Source of the DNA: Pseudomonas schmalbachii
Lineage (GTDB): Bacteria > Pseudomonadota > Gammaproteobacteria > Pseudomonadales > Pseudomonadaceae
Reading direction: 5' to 3'
DNA length: 64,000 nucleotides
Assembly (NCBI RefSeq): GCF_017589465.1
Contig: NZ_JAELYA010000003.1
Span: forward strand, 372,001 to 436,000
Below the pieces are notes generated by a model. That model was not told where the DNA came from, did no database searches, and was given only the letters and a program-made list of their open reading frames with translations. Position numbers and translations under genes: made by a program. Below, piece after piece: positions 43,011 through 51,736 of the stretch. Position 1 is the stretch's first letter; each line of letters opens with the position of its first letter.

Positions 43011-44315
43011 TTACTCCGTCGGCACAGCGCGGGTGTCCGCGCCGCCGAGTTTCTGAATGTCACGGTGGTAGTGGCGCTTGGCGTAGAGGAACACCAGGGC
43101 GGCCGCCACGCTGATCAGCGGGATGATCTGGAAGGCACGGTCGAGACCCAGCGAGTCCGCCAGCACGCCGGTGAGCAGCGGTCCCGGCGCCAGGCCCAGC
43201 ATGTTGTTGGCCAGGGTCAGGGTGGCGAAGGCGGTGCCGTGCACCGAGTAGTGGGTCAGGTTGGCCACCATGGCGCCGGCCGGACCGGAGGTGCCGGTGG
43301 TAACCAGCATGCCGATGGCGATCAGCGACAGTTGCAGCGGACCGGCAGGCAGCCGGAACGCGACGGCCAGCAGCGTGCAACTGATGAGGCAGAAGGCGAT
43401 GGCCAGGGCGATCTTGCGATCCGGCGATTGCCGGCACATGCGGTCGCTGAGCATCCCGCAGATGACCATGCCGGCGCCGCCGCACAGCACGATGACCGCC
43501 GACACCACGCCCGCCTCATCGGTCGCCATGTGGTAGTAACGATTCAGATAGCTGGGGAACCAGACCATCACCGCGGCGCCGACGAACAGCTGCAGTCCGC
43601 TGCCGACATAGGCGCCGATCACCGAGCGGCTGGAATAGATCGTGCGCAATGCACCCTTGCCGGCGGGCTTGCTCTCGCCCTGCGCAGCATCCGGGCGGGC
43701 GATCCGCGATTCGCGCACCACGATCGGATAGGCGAACGCCAGCAGCAGGCCGAACAGCGCCATGCCGGCGAACGACCAGCGCCATCCCAGGTGTTCTGCG
43801 AGGATGCCGCCCAGCGCCATGCCGAGCACCGAGCCGAACATGCCGCCGGCCATGAATGCACCGGTCAGGGTCGCACGCATGCTGCGGGGGAACACCGAGA
43901 GCACCACGGCGATGCCGACGCTGCCATAGGCGGCCTCGCCCACTCCGACCAGGAAGCGTGCGACGAACATCTGCTGGAAGCTTTCCGCCAGGCCGCAGCC
44001 GAGCGTGGCCAGGCTCCACAGGACGGCCATCAGGGTCAGGCTCTTGACCCGCCCCCAGCGATCCGCCATGAGCGACAGCGGGAAGGTCAGCAGACCGACC
44101 ATCAGGGCAACGATGCCGCTGAGCAGGCCGAGCTGCGAATCGGTCAGCGCCCATTCGCCCTTGAGCAGCGGGAACACCGCGTTGAGCACCTGCCGCGACA
44201 TGTAGTCGGAGATCAGCAGACCGAAGGTCAGTGCGAACACCACCCAGGCGTAGCGGCGCGGCACGCTGAGGGCGGAGTCATCGGTGTCGCAGGCCGCGAC
44301 GGTATGGAATGCCAT
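43011..44315 (-). CDS. MFS transporter
   Basis: This 434-residue protein with about twelve hydrophobic segments has the MFS loop 2-3 motif SLMADRWGRVKSLTL and LVGVGEAAYGSVGIAV in helix 4, as in the sphingosine-1-phosphate transporter-like/organic-anion branch. The ATG at 44315 was chosen because AAGGTGG lies before it; the GTG at 44327 is an alternative. Its position between the BKACE and FrnE-like genes of the operon suggests that it imports the compound this operon degrades. Confidence 0.9.
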   Translation of the reverse strand: MAFHTVAACDTDDSALSVPRRYAWVVFALTFGLLISDYMSRQVLNAVFPLLKGEWALTDSQLGLLSGIVALMVGLLTFPLSLMADRWGRVKSLTLMAVLWSLATLGCGLAESFQQMFVARFLVGVGEAAYGSVGIAVVLSVFPRSMRATLTGAFMAGGMFGSVLGMALGGILAEHLGWRWSFAGMALFGLLLAFAYPIVVRESRIARPDAAQGESKPAGKGALRTIYSSRSVIGAYVGSGLQLFVGAAVMVWFPSYLNRYYHMATDEAGVVSAVIVLCGGAGMVICGMLSDRMCRQSPDRKIALAIAFCLISCTLLAVAFRLPAGPLQLSLIAIGMLVTTGTSGPAGAMVANLTHYSVHGTAFATLTLANNMLGLAPGPLLTGVLADSLGLDRAFQIIPLISVAAALVFLYAKRHYHRDIQKLGGADTRAVPTE

Positions 44316-44423
44316 GGGCGGTACCACCTTGAAACGCTGGTTCTTGTTGTTGTAGTCGGTGGGGGGACGGGTTGCGTCCCCCTACCTGTCGACCGGTGTC
44401 GTGGACCGGTCCTTCGGCGCCAA

Positions 44424-45476
44424 TCAGGCGCGAAGCGGTACGTGCTTCTGTCCGGCGACGCGGTTAGGCGCCATGCCGTTCATGCGCAGCGTTTCTTCAA
44501 CGTCCTTGTACTGCACGCCGATCTTGTAGATCTCGCGCGCTTCTTTCCCGCTGGCGATCTCGCGGCCCAGTTCGTGGGCGATGCGGACCGTCTGCTGGAT
44601 CTGCTGCACGGAGGTGAAACGCTTGCCGTGCTGGTCGATGATGGTGTCCTCGATGCCGACGCGCGGGTGCAGGCCCATGGCCAGGGCCATGGTGTTGAAC
44701 GGCAGCACGTTCTTCAGCAGCGACTCGGCGGTGACGGTGGCGCCGTCCGGGGCACGCTGGACGAAGTTCATGAAGTTGAACGGGTTCGGGCCGTCGAAGC
44801 CGCCGCCGATGCCGATCCAGGTCAGGTTCAGCGGACCGCGGTAGACGCCCTTGCGTACCAGGCGCTCCAGGGTTTCCCAGGCGTGCATGCCGGTCAGTTG
44901 GAAGTGCGGCTGGATGCCGGCGTCCTGCAGACGCTTGAGGTGCTCCGCGACCCAGGCCGGACCGGCCGGAACGGTCATCTCGCTGTAGGCAGCCTGGTAG
45001 GCCGGGTTGGCCAGGGAAGTGCCCTCCAGGTATTCCGGATAGAGCAGTTCCATGATGTTCATCTGCGTGGTGTTGATCGCCACGGTGACCTGGTCCGGCT
45101 TCGGCGTCAGCTCGGCGAGCATGTGGCGGGTGTCGTCGGACAGCCACTTGGCCGCCTCGCCCTCGGTCTCCGGGGCGAAGGAAATCGAGCCGCCGACCTG
45201 GATGATCATGTCCGGTACCGCTTCGCGCACGCCGGCGATCAGCTCGTTGAACATCGACAGGCGCTTGGAGCCGCTGCCATCCAGTTCACGCACGTGCAGG
45301 TGCAGCACGGTGGCGCCGGCCTCGTAGCAGTCGACCGCCTTCTGGACCTGCTCTTCCATGGTGACCGGGATGTCTTCCGGGAAGTCTTCCGGCGCCCATT
45401 CCGGACCATAGGGGGCTACGGTGATGACTACCTTTTCCTGGTTCTCGGGGTGCAGCGAATCGTCGAGGAATTGCAT
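44424..45476 (-). CDS. BKACE (DUF849) beta-keto acid cleavage enzyme
   Basis: This 350-residue TIM-barrel enzyme of the 3-keto-5-aminohexanoate cleavage family uses acetyl-CoA to split a beta-keto acid into acetoacetate and a new CoA ester. Metal ligands His59 and His61 are visible in ATVLHLHVREL, then QVGGSISFAPETEG and GIEDTIIDQHGK. The N-terminal strand reads VVITVAPYGPEW instead of the common small-residue motif, so the pocket may differ from lysine-fermentation or carnitine enzymes. The operon gives it an oxidative context: a TauD-type dioxygenase upstream and an MFS carrier downstream. The substrate is unknown. Confidence 0.9.
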   Translation of the reverse strand: MQFLDDSLHPENQEKVVITVAPYGPEWAPEDFPEDIPVTMEEQVQKAVDCYEAGATVLHLHVRELDGSGSKRLSMFNELIAGVREAVPDMIIQVGGSISFAPETEGEAAKWLSDDTRHMLAELTPKPDQVTVAINTTQMNIMELLYPEYLEGTSLANPAYQAAYSEMTVPAGPAWVAEHLKRLQDAGIQPHFQLTGMHAWETLERLVRKGVYRGPLNLTWIGIGGGFDGPNPFNFMNFVQRAPDGATVTAESLLKNVLPFNTMALAMGLHPRVGIEDTIIDQHGKRFTSVQQIQQTVRIAHELGREIASGKEAREIYKIGVQYKDVEETLRMNGMAPNRVAGQKHVPLRA

Positions 45477-45552
45477 GGTCGGGATCCTTTGTTCGTACTT
45501 GTTAAAAGTGCCCGACCCGGAACGGTAGGACCGGATCAGGCAAAACGGTGGT

Positions 45553-46401
45553 TCAGAAGGGCTTGTCGCCGATGATCCCGGCGCGCTCCATCTTGCGATG
45601 GCACGGCGGGTAATCCATCACGGCGTAGTGCTGGGTGCAGCGGTTGTCCCAGATCGCCACGCTGTTCGGCTTCCAGCGCCAGCGCACCTGGTACTCGGGG
45701 ATGTACACCTGGCTCACCAGGTAGCGCAGCAGGTCGGCGGCGCCGGGGTTGGCGTCCTGGCCGAAGCGCACGTTGGCCGGCGTGTGGTAGTTGCTGAAGT
45801 GGGTGGTGAAGGCGTTGACGAACAGCACCTTCTCGCCGGTTTCCGGATGGGTGCGCACCACCGGGTGCTCGGCGTCCGGATACATGGCCTTCAGCGCCAG
45901 GCGTTTCTCGATCGGCATGGCGGCGCCGAAGCTCGCCTCGATGCTGTGGCGGGCACGCAGGTCGGCGATCTTCGTCTTGATCTCGGCGGGCAGCATCTCG
46001 TAGGCCAGCGCCATGTTCGCCCACATGGTGTCGCCACCCACCGGCGGGCACTCGATGCAGCGCAGCACGCAGCCCAGGGGCGGCATCTCGCGCCAGGTGG
46101 CGTCGGTGTGCCAGGCGTTCTCGTAGCGGTCGTTGGGCTGGTCCGGGTTCTTGTAGATGCGTACCAGGCCCGGATGCTCCGGATCGCTGCCGGCTACCGG
46201 GTGGTCTTCCAGCTCACCGAAGCGGCGGGCGAAGGCGACGTGCTCGGCACGGCTGAAGTCCTGGTCACGCAGGAACAGCACCTTGTGCTTGAGCAGCAAC
46301 TGGCGGATCTCGGCGAACAGCCCGTCGTCGCGGGAGGCGTCGGCCAGGTTCACGCCACTGAGTTCGGCGCCGATACTGCAGGTCAATTGTTCAACACGCA
46401 T
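45553..46401 (-). CDS. TauD/TfdA-family Fe(II)/2-oxoglutarate dioxygenase
   Basis: This 282-residue enzyme has the iron facial triad His98, Asp100 (AWHTDATW) and His258 (TQHYAVMDY), with Arg269 for 2-oxoglutarate. The family hydroxylates a carbon next to a leaving group: sulfonate in TauD, aryloxy in TfdA, or alkyl sulfate. AAGGAG at eight bases selects ATG 46401 over the GTG three codons upstream. It follows the quinone oxidoreductase stop by 12 bp. In this operon it probably opens the substrate before oxidation and BKACE cleavage. Confidence 0.92.
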   Translation of the reverse strand: MRVEQLTCSIGAELSGVNLADASRDDGLFAEIRQLLLKHKVLFLRDQDFSRAEHVAFARRFGELEDHPVAGSDPEHPGLVRIYKNPDQPNDRYENAWHTDATWREMPPLGCVLRCIECPPVGGDTMWANMALAYEMLPAEIKTKIADLRARHSIEASFGAAMPIEKRLALKAMYPDAEHPVVRTHPETGEKVLFVNAFTTHFSNYHTPANVRFGQDANPGAADLLRYLVSQVYIPEYQVRWRWKPNSVAIWDNRCTQHYAVMDYPPCHRKMERAGIIGDKPF

Positions 46402-46413
46402 GGTCGACACTCC

Positions 46414-47394
46414 TTAGATAACGAAGATCGAAGAGCCGGTGGTCTTGCGCGACTCCAGGTCGCGGTGCGCCTGCACGGCATCTTCCAGCGCGTAGTGCTG
46501 GTTGATGTCGATGCGGATGCGGTCGCTGCCGACGTGGTCGAACAGCTCGCCGACCAGTTGGGCCTTCTCGACCGGATCGGCGATGTAATCGGCCAGCGCC
46601 GGGCGGGTCATGTACAGCGAGCCTTTCATGGCCAGCAGCACCGGATCGAAGGCCGGGATCGGGCCGGAAGCGGTGCCGACGCAGACCATCAGGCCGCGGC
46701 GCTTGAGCGAGTCCAGCGAAGCCATGAAGGTGCTCTTGCCGACGCTGTCGAACACCACGTCGACGCCGCGCCCGCCGGTCAGTTCGCGCACGCGCCTGGC
46801 GATGTCTTCATTGCTGTAGTTGATGACATGGTCGCAGCCATGTTCGAGGGCGACTTCAGCCTTGGCGGCGCTGGACACGGTGCCGATCACGGTCAGGCCG
46901 AGCAGCTTGGCCCACTGCGAGACGATCAGGCCGACACCGCCAGCCGCGGCGTGCAGCAGGATGCTGTCGCCCTCGTGGAACGCGTGGATGCGGCGCATCA
47001 GGTAGGCCGAGGTCAGGCCGCGCATGGTCATCGCCGCGGCGGTCTCGAAGGCGATGGTTTCCGGCAGCTTGATCAGCGGCGCGGCGGACACCAGGCGCTC
47101 GGTGCTGTAGGCGCCGAGGGTGTTGAGGAAGCCGGTGTAGGTGACGCGGTCACCCGGCACGACGTTGCTCACGCCCTCGCCCACTGCGACCACCACGCCG
47201 GCTGCCTCGACGCCGATACCGTTGGGCATCGGAACCGGGTAGGTGCCATTGCGGAAGTAGGTGTCGGCGTAGTTCAGGCCAACGGCGACATGGCGTACGC
47301 GCACCTCGCCCGGACCCGGATCGCCAACCTCCACATCCTCGTAGCGCAGTACTTCGGGGCCACCCGTCTCGTAGAAGCGAACCGCTTTGGCCAT
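46414..47394 (-). CDS. Zinc-independent quinone oxidoreductase (MDR superfamily)
   Basis: This 326-residue NADPH-dependent enzyme has the N-terminal VRFYETGGPEVLRYEDV, LNYADTYFRNGTYP, the nucleotide-binding HAAAGGVGLIVSQWAKLLG and the C-terminal QHYALEDAVQAHRDLESRKT, all typical of quinone oxidoreductase Qor. No catalytic or structural zinc cysteines are visible. The start at 47394 has AGGAG upstream. As first gene of the seven-gene operon it may reduce an enone or quinone intermediate, or recycle NADPH. Confidence 0.92.
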   Translation of the reverse strand: MAKAVRFYETGGPEVLRYEDVEVGDPGPGEVRVRHVAVGLNYADTYFRNGTYPVPMPNGIGVEAAGVVVAVGEGVSNVVPGDRVTYTGFLNTLGAYSTERLVSAAPLIKLPETIAFETAAAMTMRGLTSAYLMRRIHAFHEGDSILLHAAAGGVGLIVSQWAKLLGLTVIGTVSSAAKAEVALEHGCDHVINYSNEDIARRVRELTGGRGVDVVFDSVGKSTFMASLDSLKRRGLMVCVGTASGPIPAFDPVLLAMKGSLYMTRPALADYIADPVEKAQLVGELFDHVGSDRIRIDINQHYALEDAVQAHRDLESRKTTGSSIFVI

Positions 47395-47621
47395 GCCTAT
47401 TCTCCTGTCTGGATTCTTGTTGGTTCTGTTCGGCGCGGCCCGAGGGGCGCGGCAAGTTATGACAGGACTGTACGGACGGGCCGGAACAGGCGCTTCACAT
47501 CGCACGACAGCGACTTTTCATTTCGTGACAGCACAGGGATTTGCCGGAGGAATGGACAGGCCGCAGACTTGTCTCTGCCCTGCCCGGCGCTCAGCCGCGA
47601 ATGAATGACAACGAGGACCGC

Positions 47622-48128
47622 ATGCCGCTATCCATCCGCCCGGAAACCCCCGCCGACATCGACGCCATCGAGCGCCTGACCGCCGCCGCGTTCCTCGACG
47701 CGCCGCACAGCAGTCATACCGAACAGTTCATCGTCAACGCCCTGCGCCGCGCCGGGCAGCTGACGATTTCCTTGGTGGCGGAGGACGCCGACGGGATCAT
47801 CGGCCATGTCGCGCTGTCGCCGGTGACGATTTCCTCCGGCGCCAGCGGCTGGTTCGGCCTCGGGCCGATCTCCGTATTGCCGGCGCGACAGGGAACGGGC
47901 ATCGGATCGCAACTGATGCACGCGGTGCTGGCCGAACTGCGCCAACTCGGCGCCGAGGGCTGCGTGCTGCTGGGTGACCCCGGCTACTACCAGCGCTTCG
48001 GCTTCACCGCCCGGCCCGGGCTGGTGCTGCCTGGGGTGCCGGCCGAGTACTTCCAGGCGGTGTCCTTCAGCGGCAGCTGGCCGGTGGGAGAAGTGGCCTA
48101 TCACGCGGCGTTCGAGGCTACCGAGTGA
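47622..48128 (+). CDS. GNAT N-acetyltransferase (YhbS-like)
   Basis: The 168-residue protein has the GNAT core: IRPETPADIDAIERLTAAAF, GHVALSPVTI, the acetyl-CoA loop PARQGTGIGSQLMHAVL, and GDPGYYQRFGF. These motifs match the YhbS group. GAGG precedes ATG 47622; an in-frame ATG at 47601 is possible. It is divergent from the quinone oxidoreductase with 227 bp between them. The acceptor is unknown. Confidence 0.9.
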   Translation: MPLSIRPETPADIDAIERLTAAAFLDAPHSSHTEQFIVNALRRAGQLTISLVAEDADGIIGHVALSPVTISSGASGWFGLGPISVLPARQGTGIGSQLMHAVLAELRQLGAEGCVLLGDPGYYQRFGFTARPGLVLPGVPAEYFQAVSFSGSWPVGEVAYHAAFEATE

Positions 48129-48155
48129 AGCCCCGCCCGGTGCCGTATCCAGTGC

Positions 48156-48229
48156 ATAGGTTAGCGCTGAGCTTGCGAAGCCCAACGTTGCCACGACCGA
48201 CGGATGTTGGGCTTCACTGCGTTCAGCGC
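48156..48229. repeat. Truncated family-A palindrome
   Basis: A TAGGTTAGCGCTGAGC left arm and GTTGGGCTTC inner arm are present, but the final CCAACCTAC is missing because the next copy starts directly at GTAGG (48230). Confidence 0.65.
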
Positions 48230-48314
48230 GTAGGTTGGGCTGAGGCACGAAGCCCAACGAAATTGGTGCCGGCCTCGCCAGATGTTGGGCTTCGCAAGCT
48301 CAGCGCCAACCTAC
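48230..48314. repeat. Family-A palindrome, tandem with the previous one
   Basis: GTAGGTTGGGCTGAGG to CTCAGCGCCAACCTAC with inner GAAGCCCAAC/GTTGGGCTTC arms. The two copies together fill the gap between the convergent acetyltransferase and cell-wall hydrolase genes. Confidence 0.75.
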
Positions 48315-48361
48315 GCGCCAGTCTGCCGACGTTCGATGCCACCGAGTGACGGCTGGCCCGG

Positions 48362-48979
48362 TTATCGCAGGGCGCCGCCACGAGGCTTGTAGAAGAGAAA
48401 CCTGCCGGTTTCGGCCGTTCGGAGATAGACGGCGGACCACTTGGGCGAGACGTTCCTGTCGTGGAAATACAGCGCGCCACGAGTCCTATCGCGCAGTTGC
48501 CGGTTGAGCGCCTTGCGCGCCACTTCCTTGGCGATCTCGTAGCGGGCGTCCTCCTTCACCTGGTCCGGGCGCCCGTCGCACCACCAGGAGAACTGGCAGG
48601 CGCGCCGCTCGGAGCCTTGCTTGACCACCCCGCAGACCGTATCCGCAAAGCCGTCCCGGCCCAGGCGGTTCATGACCACATTGGCGACCGCTTCCATGTC
48701 CGAGGCTGCGGCCCCCTTGGCCTCCCAATAGATGGTGCGGGCAAGGCAGGTGATCGCATCGTCCAGCGGCTGCGCGCCTGCCGGGTCGACCGCCTGTGCT
48801 TCGGAGCGGGTGATCGCCTCGCCGCGAGGCGTAGAACCACTACCACCGGTCGCCGCCTGCTGCTCCAGCACCTCGGCCTTGTCTACCGCCACTTCCGCCT
48901 TCCGTTCCGCTTCCGCCGCCATGACCTGGCCGCCGACAAGGGCTGCCGCCAGGCCGATTGCCGCCCAGACCAGACGCAT
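48362..48979 (-). CDS. SleB-like cell wall hydrolase
   Basis: The 205-residue precursor has a signal peptide (MRLVWAAIGLAAALVGGQVMA) and then the Hydrolase_2 domain: LARTIYWEAKGAAASDMEAV with the catalytic Glu, ANVVMNRLGRDGFADTVCGV, CQFSWWCDG and a C-terminal ALYFHDRNVSPKW. It should cut peptidoglycan glycan strands in the periplasm like spore cortex-lytic SleB. GGAGG precedes ATG 48979. It is a lone gene, divergent from the ClpP-like exported protein. Confidence 0.9.
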   Translation of the reverse strand: MRLVWAAIGLAAALVGGQVMAAEAERKAEVAVDKAEVLEQQAATGGSGSTPRGEAITRSEAQAVDPAGAQPLDDAITCLARTIYWEAKGAAASDMEAVANVVMNRLGRDGFADTVCGVVKQGSERRACQFSWWCDGRPDQVKEDARYEIAKEVARKALNRQLRDRTRGALYFHDRNVSPKWSAVYLRTAETGRFLFYKPRGGALR

Positions 48980-49206
48980 GCTCGAACCTCCTGAATGAGC
49001 CAGCGCCGGCCGGCTCATTCATTGCACAAGCGGTTTCGCTTCAAGCAATCGACACGCATAATGGCCAAATGATTCCAGCCGCCTGACGAAGGTCCACGGC
49101 AGGGCGGATCGTCGCTACAAACCGACACCGTTTCCGCCTGTGCAGCCCCAGCCGCCGCAGGTATCTTTCATCCATCCACCGACGAAACATCCGAGGAAGA
49201 CCGGGA

Positions 49207-49779
49207 ATGGCGAGCAACGCATTTCGGGCCGTTGTTTTCTGCGCCCTGGCGTTCGGCGCAAGTGCTGCCGTCGCCAGGGTCGAAGTGCAGCCGGTACAAC
49301 ACAAGAGCGCCGGCCAGGTCCTGGCCGTGCGGATCACCGAGGACATCGCTCCCGGCGACTACGAACGCTTGCTCAAGGGCATCGTCGGCAACCCGGGCAA
49401 GTTCGCGAAGAAGGTCGCGCTGCTGGACAGCATCGGCGGCAGCGTCCCCGAGGCCATGAAGATGGGCCGCCTGCTGCGCGAAGCGGGTTTCGACACGCTG
49501 GTTCCGAACGATGGCGTCTGCCAGGGCTCCTGCGTCTACCTGCTCGCCGCCGGCCACAACCGGAAGGTGCGCGGCTACGTCGGCCTCCACCGCCCCTACT
49601 TCCCCAGCGGCGACTCCGCCCTCGCCGACTCCGCTCAGCGCGGCATCCGCTACAGCCCGAGCGCCTACTTCCGCGAAATGAACGTCCCGGACAGCCTCGC
49701 GTCGGAGATGCAGAGCATCGATCCGAAACACATGCGCGTGCTCTCGCCGCAGGAGCTGGCGCAATACCACCTGAACTGA
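49207..49779 (+). CDS. Exported ClpP/crotonase-like protein
   Basis: The 190-residue precursor has a signal peptide ending near residue 23. The mature part looks like the ClpP fold: LLDSIGGSVPEAMKMGRLLR, a nucleophile-type DGVCQGSCVYLLAAG and GLHRPYF with a histidine. Two cysteines flank the putative serine (C-Q-G-S-C), perhaps as a disulfide. Similar periplasmic ClpP-like proteins are common in proteobacteria and lack known substrates. It converges on the CPA2 antiporter gene. Confidence 0.82.
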   Translation: MASNAFRAVVFCALAFGASAAVARVEVQPVQHKSAGQVLAVRITEDIAPGDYERLLKGIVGNPGKFAKKVALLDSIGGSVPEAMKMGRLLREAGFDTLVPNDGVCQGSCVYLLAAGHNRKVRGYVGLHRPYFPSGDSALADSAQRGIRYSPSAYFREMNVPDSLASEMQSIDPKHMRVLSPQELAQYHLN

Positions 49780-49798
49780 TCGGTTCCGGCGCGTCGCC

Positions 49799-51580
49799 TT
49801 ACCGGCGCCCGTCCGGGTCAGGCACGGGCGGCCCGTCGACGTCGTCGAATTCGCTGCCGCCTGGCGCCTGGCCATCCGCCCCACGGTACAGGCCCATCAG
49901 CGTTTCCTCTTCCTGCTGCCGGTAGCGGCGGACCCACTCGGCGGCCTGGCTCTCGCTCTGGCCCAGGGCGAGCAACGCACGCCGCGCCATCTCCAGGCTG
50001 GAATGGAAGGTTTCCCGAACCGGGCTGGCCCCCAGATTCATGAACTGCACCGCCTGCTGGCAGTTATGCGCCCTGGCGATCACCTTGACCCCGGGATAGA
50101 GCCGCGCGATGACCTCGACCGTCTTCAGGTTGATCTCCGGATCATCGGTAGTGACGATGACCAGCCCCGCCGTGTCGACCTTGGCGGCGTGGAGAATCTC
50201 CGGGCGCGTCGAATCGCCATAGAAGATCGGCACGCCTCCCGCACCATCCTGGCTGTTGAGGGCAGCCACCGAGGTATCCAGGGCGACGAGGGGAATACCC
50301 TGGGCCTGCAACAAACGCGCGATGACGCGGCCCATCCGCCCCATGCCGGCAATCACCACCTTCGGCTCGTCATCGGTTTCGGGCGCCGCTTGCAGCGCTT
50401 CCGGCACGGCAGCCTCGGCCTTGAACAGGCGCGACAGGGCAATCATCACCAGGGGCGACAACGCCATCGACAGTGTGATGACGAGCACCAGCAGATCGTG
50501 GACCTGCTGATCCAGCAGACGACTCCCCAGAGCCAGCTTGAACACCACGAAAGCGAACTCGCCGCCGGAGGCCAGCACCACGCCAAGGCAGGTCGCCTCG
50601 GCTCGCGTCAAACCACCTGCCAGGCGTCCGATGCCATAGAGCAGGGGCAGCTTTATACCCACCAGCAGCACCGTCAGGCCGAAGACCGCCAGTGGCTGGC
50701 CGAACAGCAGGCGGAGATCCGCGGTCATCCCGACACCGACGAAAAACAGCCCCAGCAGCAGCCCCTTGAACGGCTCGATCTGCGATTCCAGCTCATGGCG
50801 GAACTGCGATTCGGCCATCAACAGGCCGGCGAGGAAGGCGCCCAGCGCCATGGACACCCCGACGTGCTCCATCAGCCAGGCGGTGCCGAACACCACCAGC
50901 AGCGCCGTGGCGGTGGACAGGTCGCGCAAACCGGAGCCGACGGCCCAGCCGAAAGCCGGGCGCAACAGATAGCGTCCACCCACGATGACCACGCCGATGC
51001 CGCCCAGGACCGCCAGCAACTGCCGCAGCCCGCCACCGTCCGTATCGGCCGCATCGCCGCCGCCCAGAATCGGCACCAGGGCGATCAGCGGAATGGCGGC
51101 GATGTCCTGGAAGAGCAGGATCGCCACGGCCAGGCGGCCATGCGGACGGCCGAGCTCCTTGCGCTCTGCCAGCATCTGCAGGCCGAAGGCGGTGGACGAC
51201 AGGGCCAGGCCCAGGCCAAGCACGATTGCCGCCTTGAAGGATTGGGCGAACAGGAGAAACGCGATCGCCCCGATCACCAGCGCACTGAGGACCACCTGGA
51301 TCGAACCGATGCCGAACAGCGAGCGGCGCATCATCCACAGCCGGCGCGGCGACAGTTCCAGGCCGATGATGAAGAGCAGCATCACCACGCCCATTTCCGA
51401 CAGCCGGCTGACGTTGTCCGGATTGTTGATCAGCCCCAGCACCGACGGACCGATCAGGATTCCCGCCAGAAGGTAGCCAGGCACGGCACCCAGCTTCGCC
51501 CGCTGGACGAGCGGCACCAGCAGCACCACCGCCAGCAGGAAGATCACCGTCGCCTGGAGCAGACTTCCATCATGTGGCAT
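49799..51580 (-). CDS. CPA2 cation:proton antiporter with RCK domain (Kef-like)
   Basis: This 593-residue protein has an N-terminal Na/H exchanger domain with about twelve helices (GYLLAGILIGPSVLGLI, LFIIGLELSPRRLW, FQDIAAIPLIALVP, GAFLAGLLMAESQFRHELE), and then a TrkA-N/RCK domain (KVVIAGMGRMGRVIARLLQA near residue 415). This is the architecture of KefB/KefC potassium-efflux antiporters. GMGRMG replaces the usual GFGRxG, and I see no KefF/KefG partner. The start at 51580 is preferred over an in-frame extension to 51619. Confidence 0.9.
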   Translation of the reverse strand: MPHDGSLLQATVIFLLAVVLLVPLVQRAKLGAVPGYLLAGILIGPSVLGLINNPDNVSRLSEMGVVMLLFIIGLELSPRRLWMMRRSLFGIGSIQVVLSALVIGAIAFLLFAQSFKAAIVLGLGLALSSTAFGLQMLAERKELGRPHGRLAVAILLFQDIAAIPLIALVPILGGGDAADTDGGGLRQLLAVLGGIGVVIVGGRYLLRPAFGWAVGSGLRDLSTATALLVVFGTAWLMEHVGVSMALGAFLAGLLMAESQFRHELESQIEPFKGLLLGLFFVGVGMTADLRLLFGQPLAVFGLTVLLVGIKLPLLYGIGRLAGGLTRAEATCLGVVLASGGEFAFVVFKLALGSRLLDQQVHDLLVLVITLSMALSPLVMIALSRLFKAEAAVPEALQAAPETDDEPKVVIAGMGRMGRVIARLLQAQGIPLVALDTSVAALNSQDGAGGVPIFYGDSTRPEILHAAKVDTAGLVIVTTDDPEINLKTVEVIARLYPGVKVIARAHNCQQAVQFMNLGASPVRETFHSSLEMARRALLALGQSESQAAEWVRRYRQQEEETLMGLYRGADGQAPGGSEFDDVDGPPVPDPDGRR

Positions 51581-51736
51581 CAACGCTTTTCTCCCCGTTG
51601 TCGGAACAGCCCATGCCATGGCGGCAGCGATCGCAGACCCGGGCCAGCCGATGCGCTGCCCGCGTGGCGGGATCGGTCAGCCTGCTCTGGAAAATCTAGC
51701 TTGCGCTGCGCTGGTTGTCCGGGAAGGGGCGGAGGC

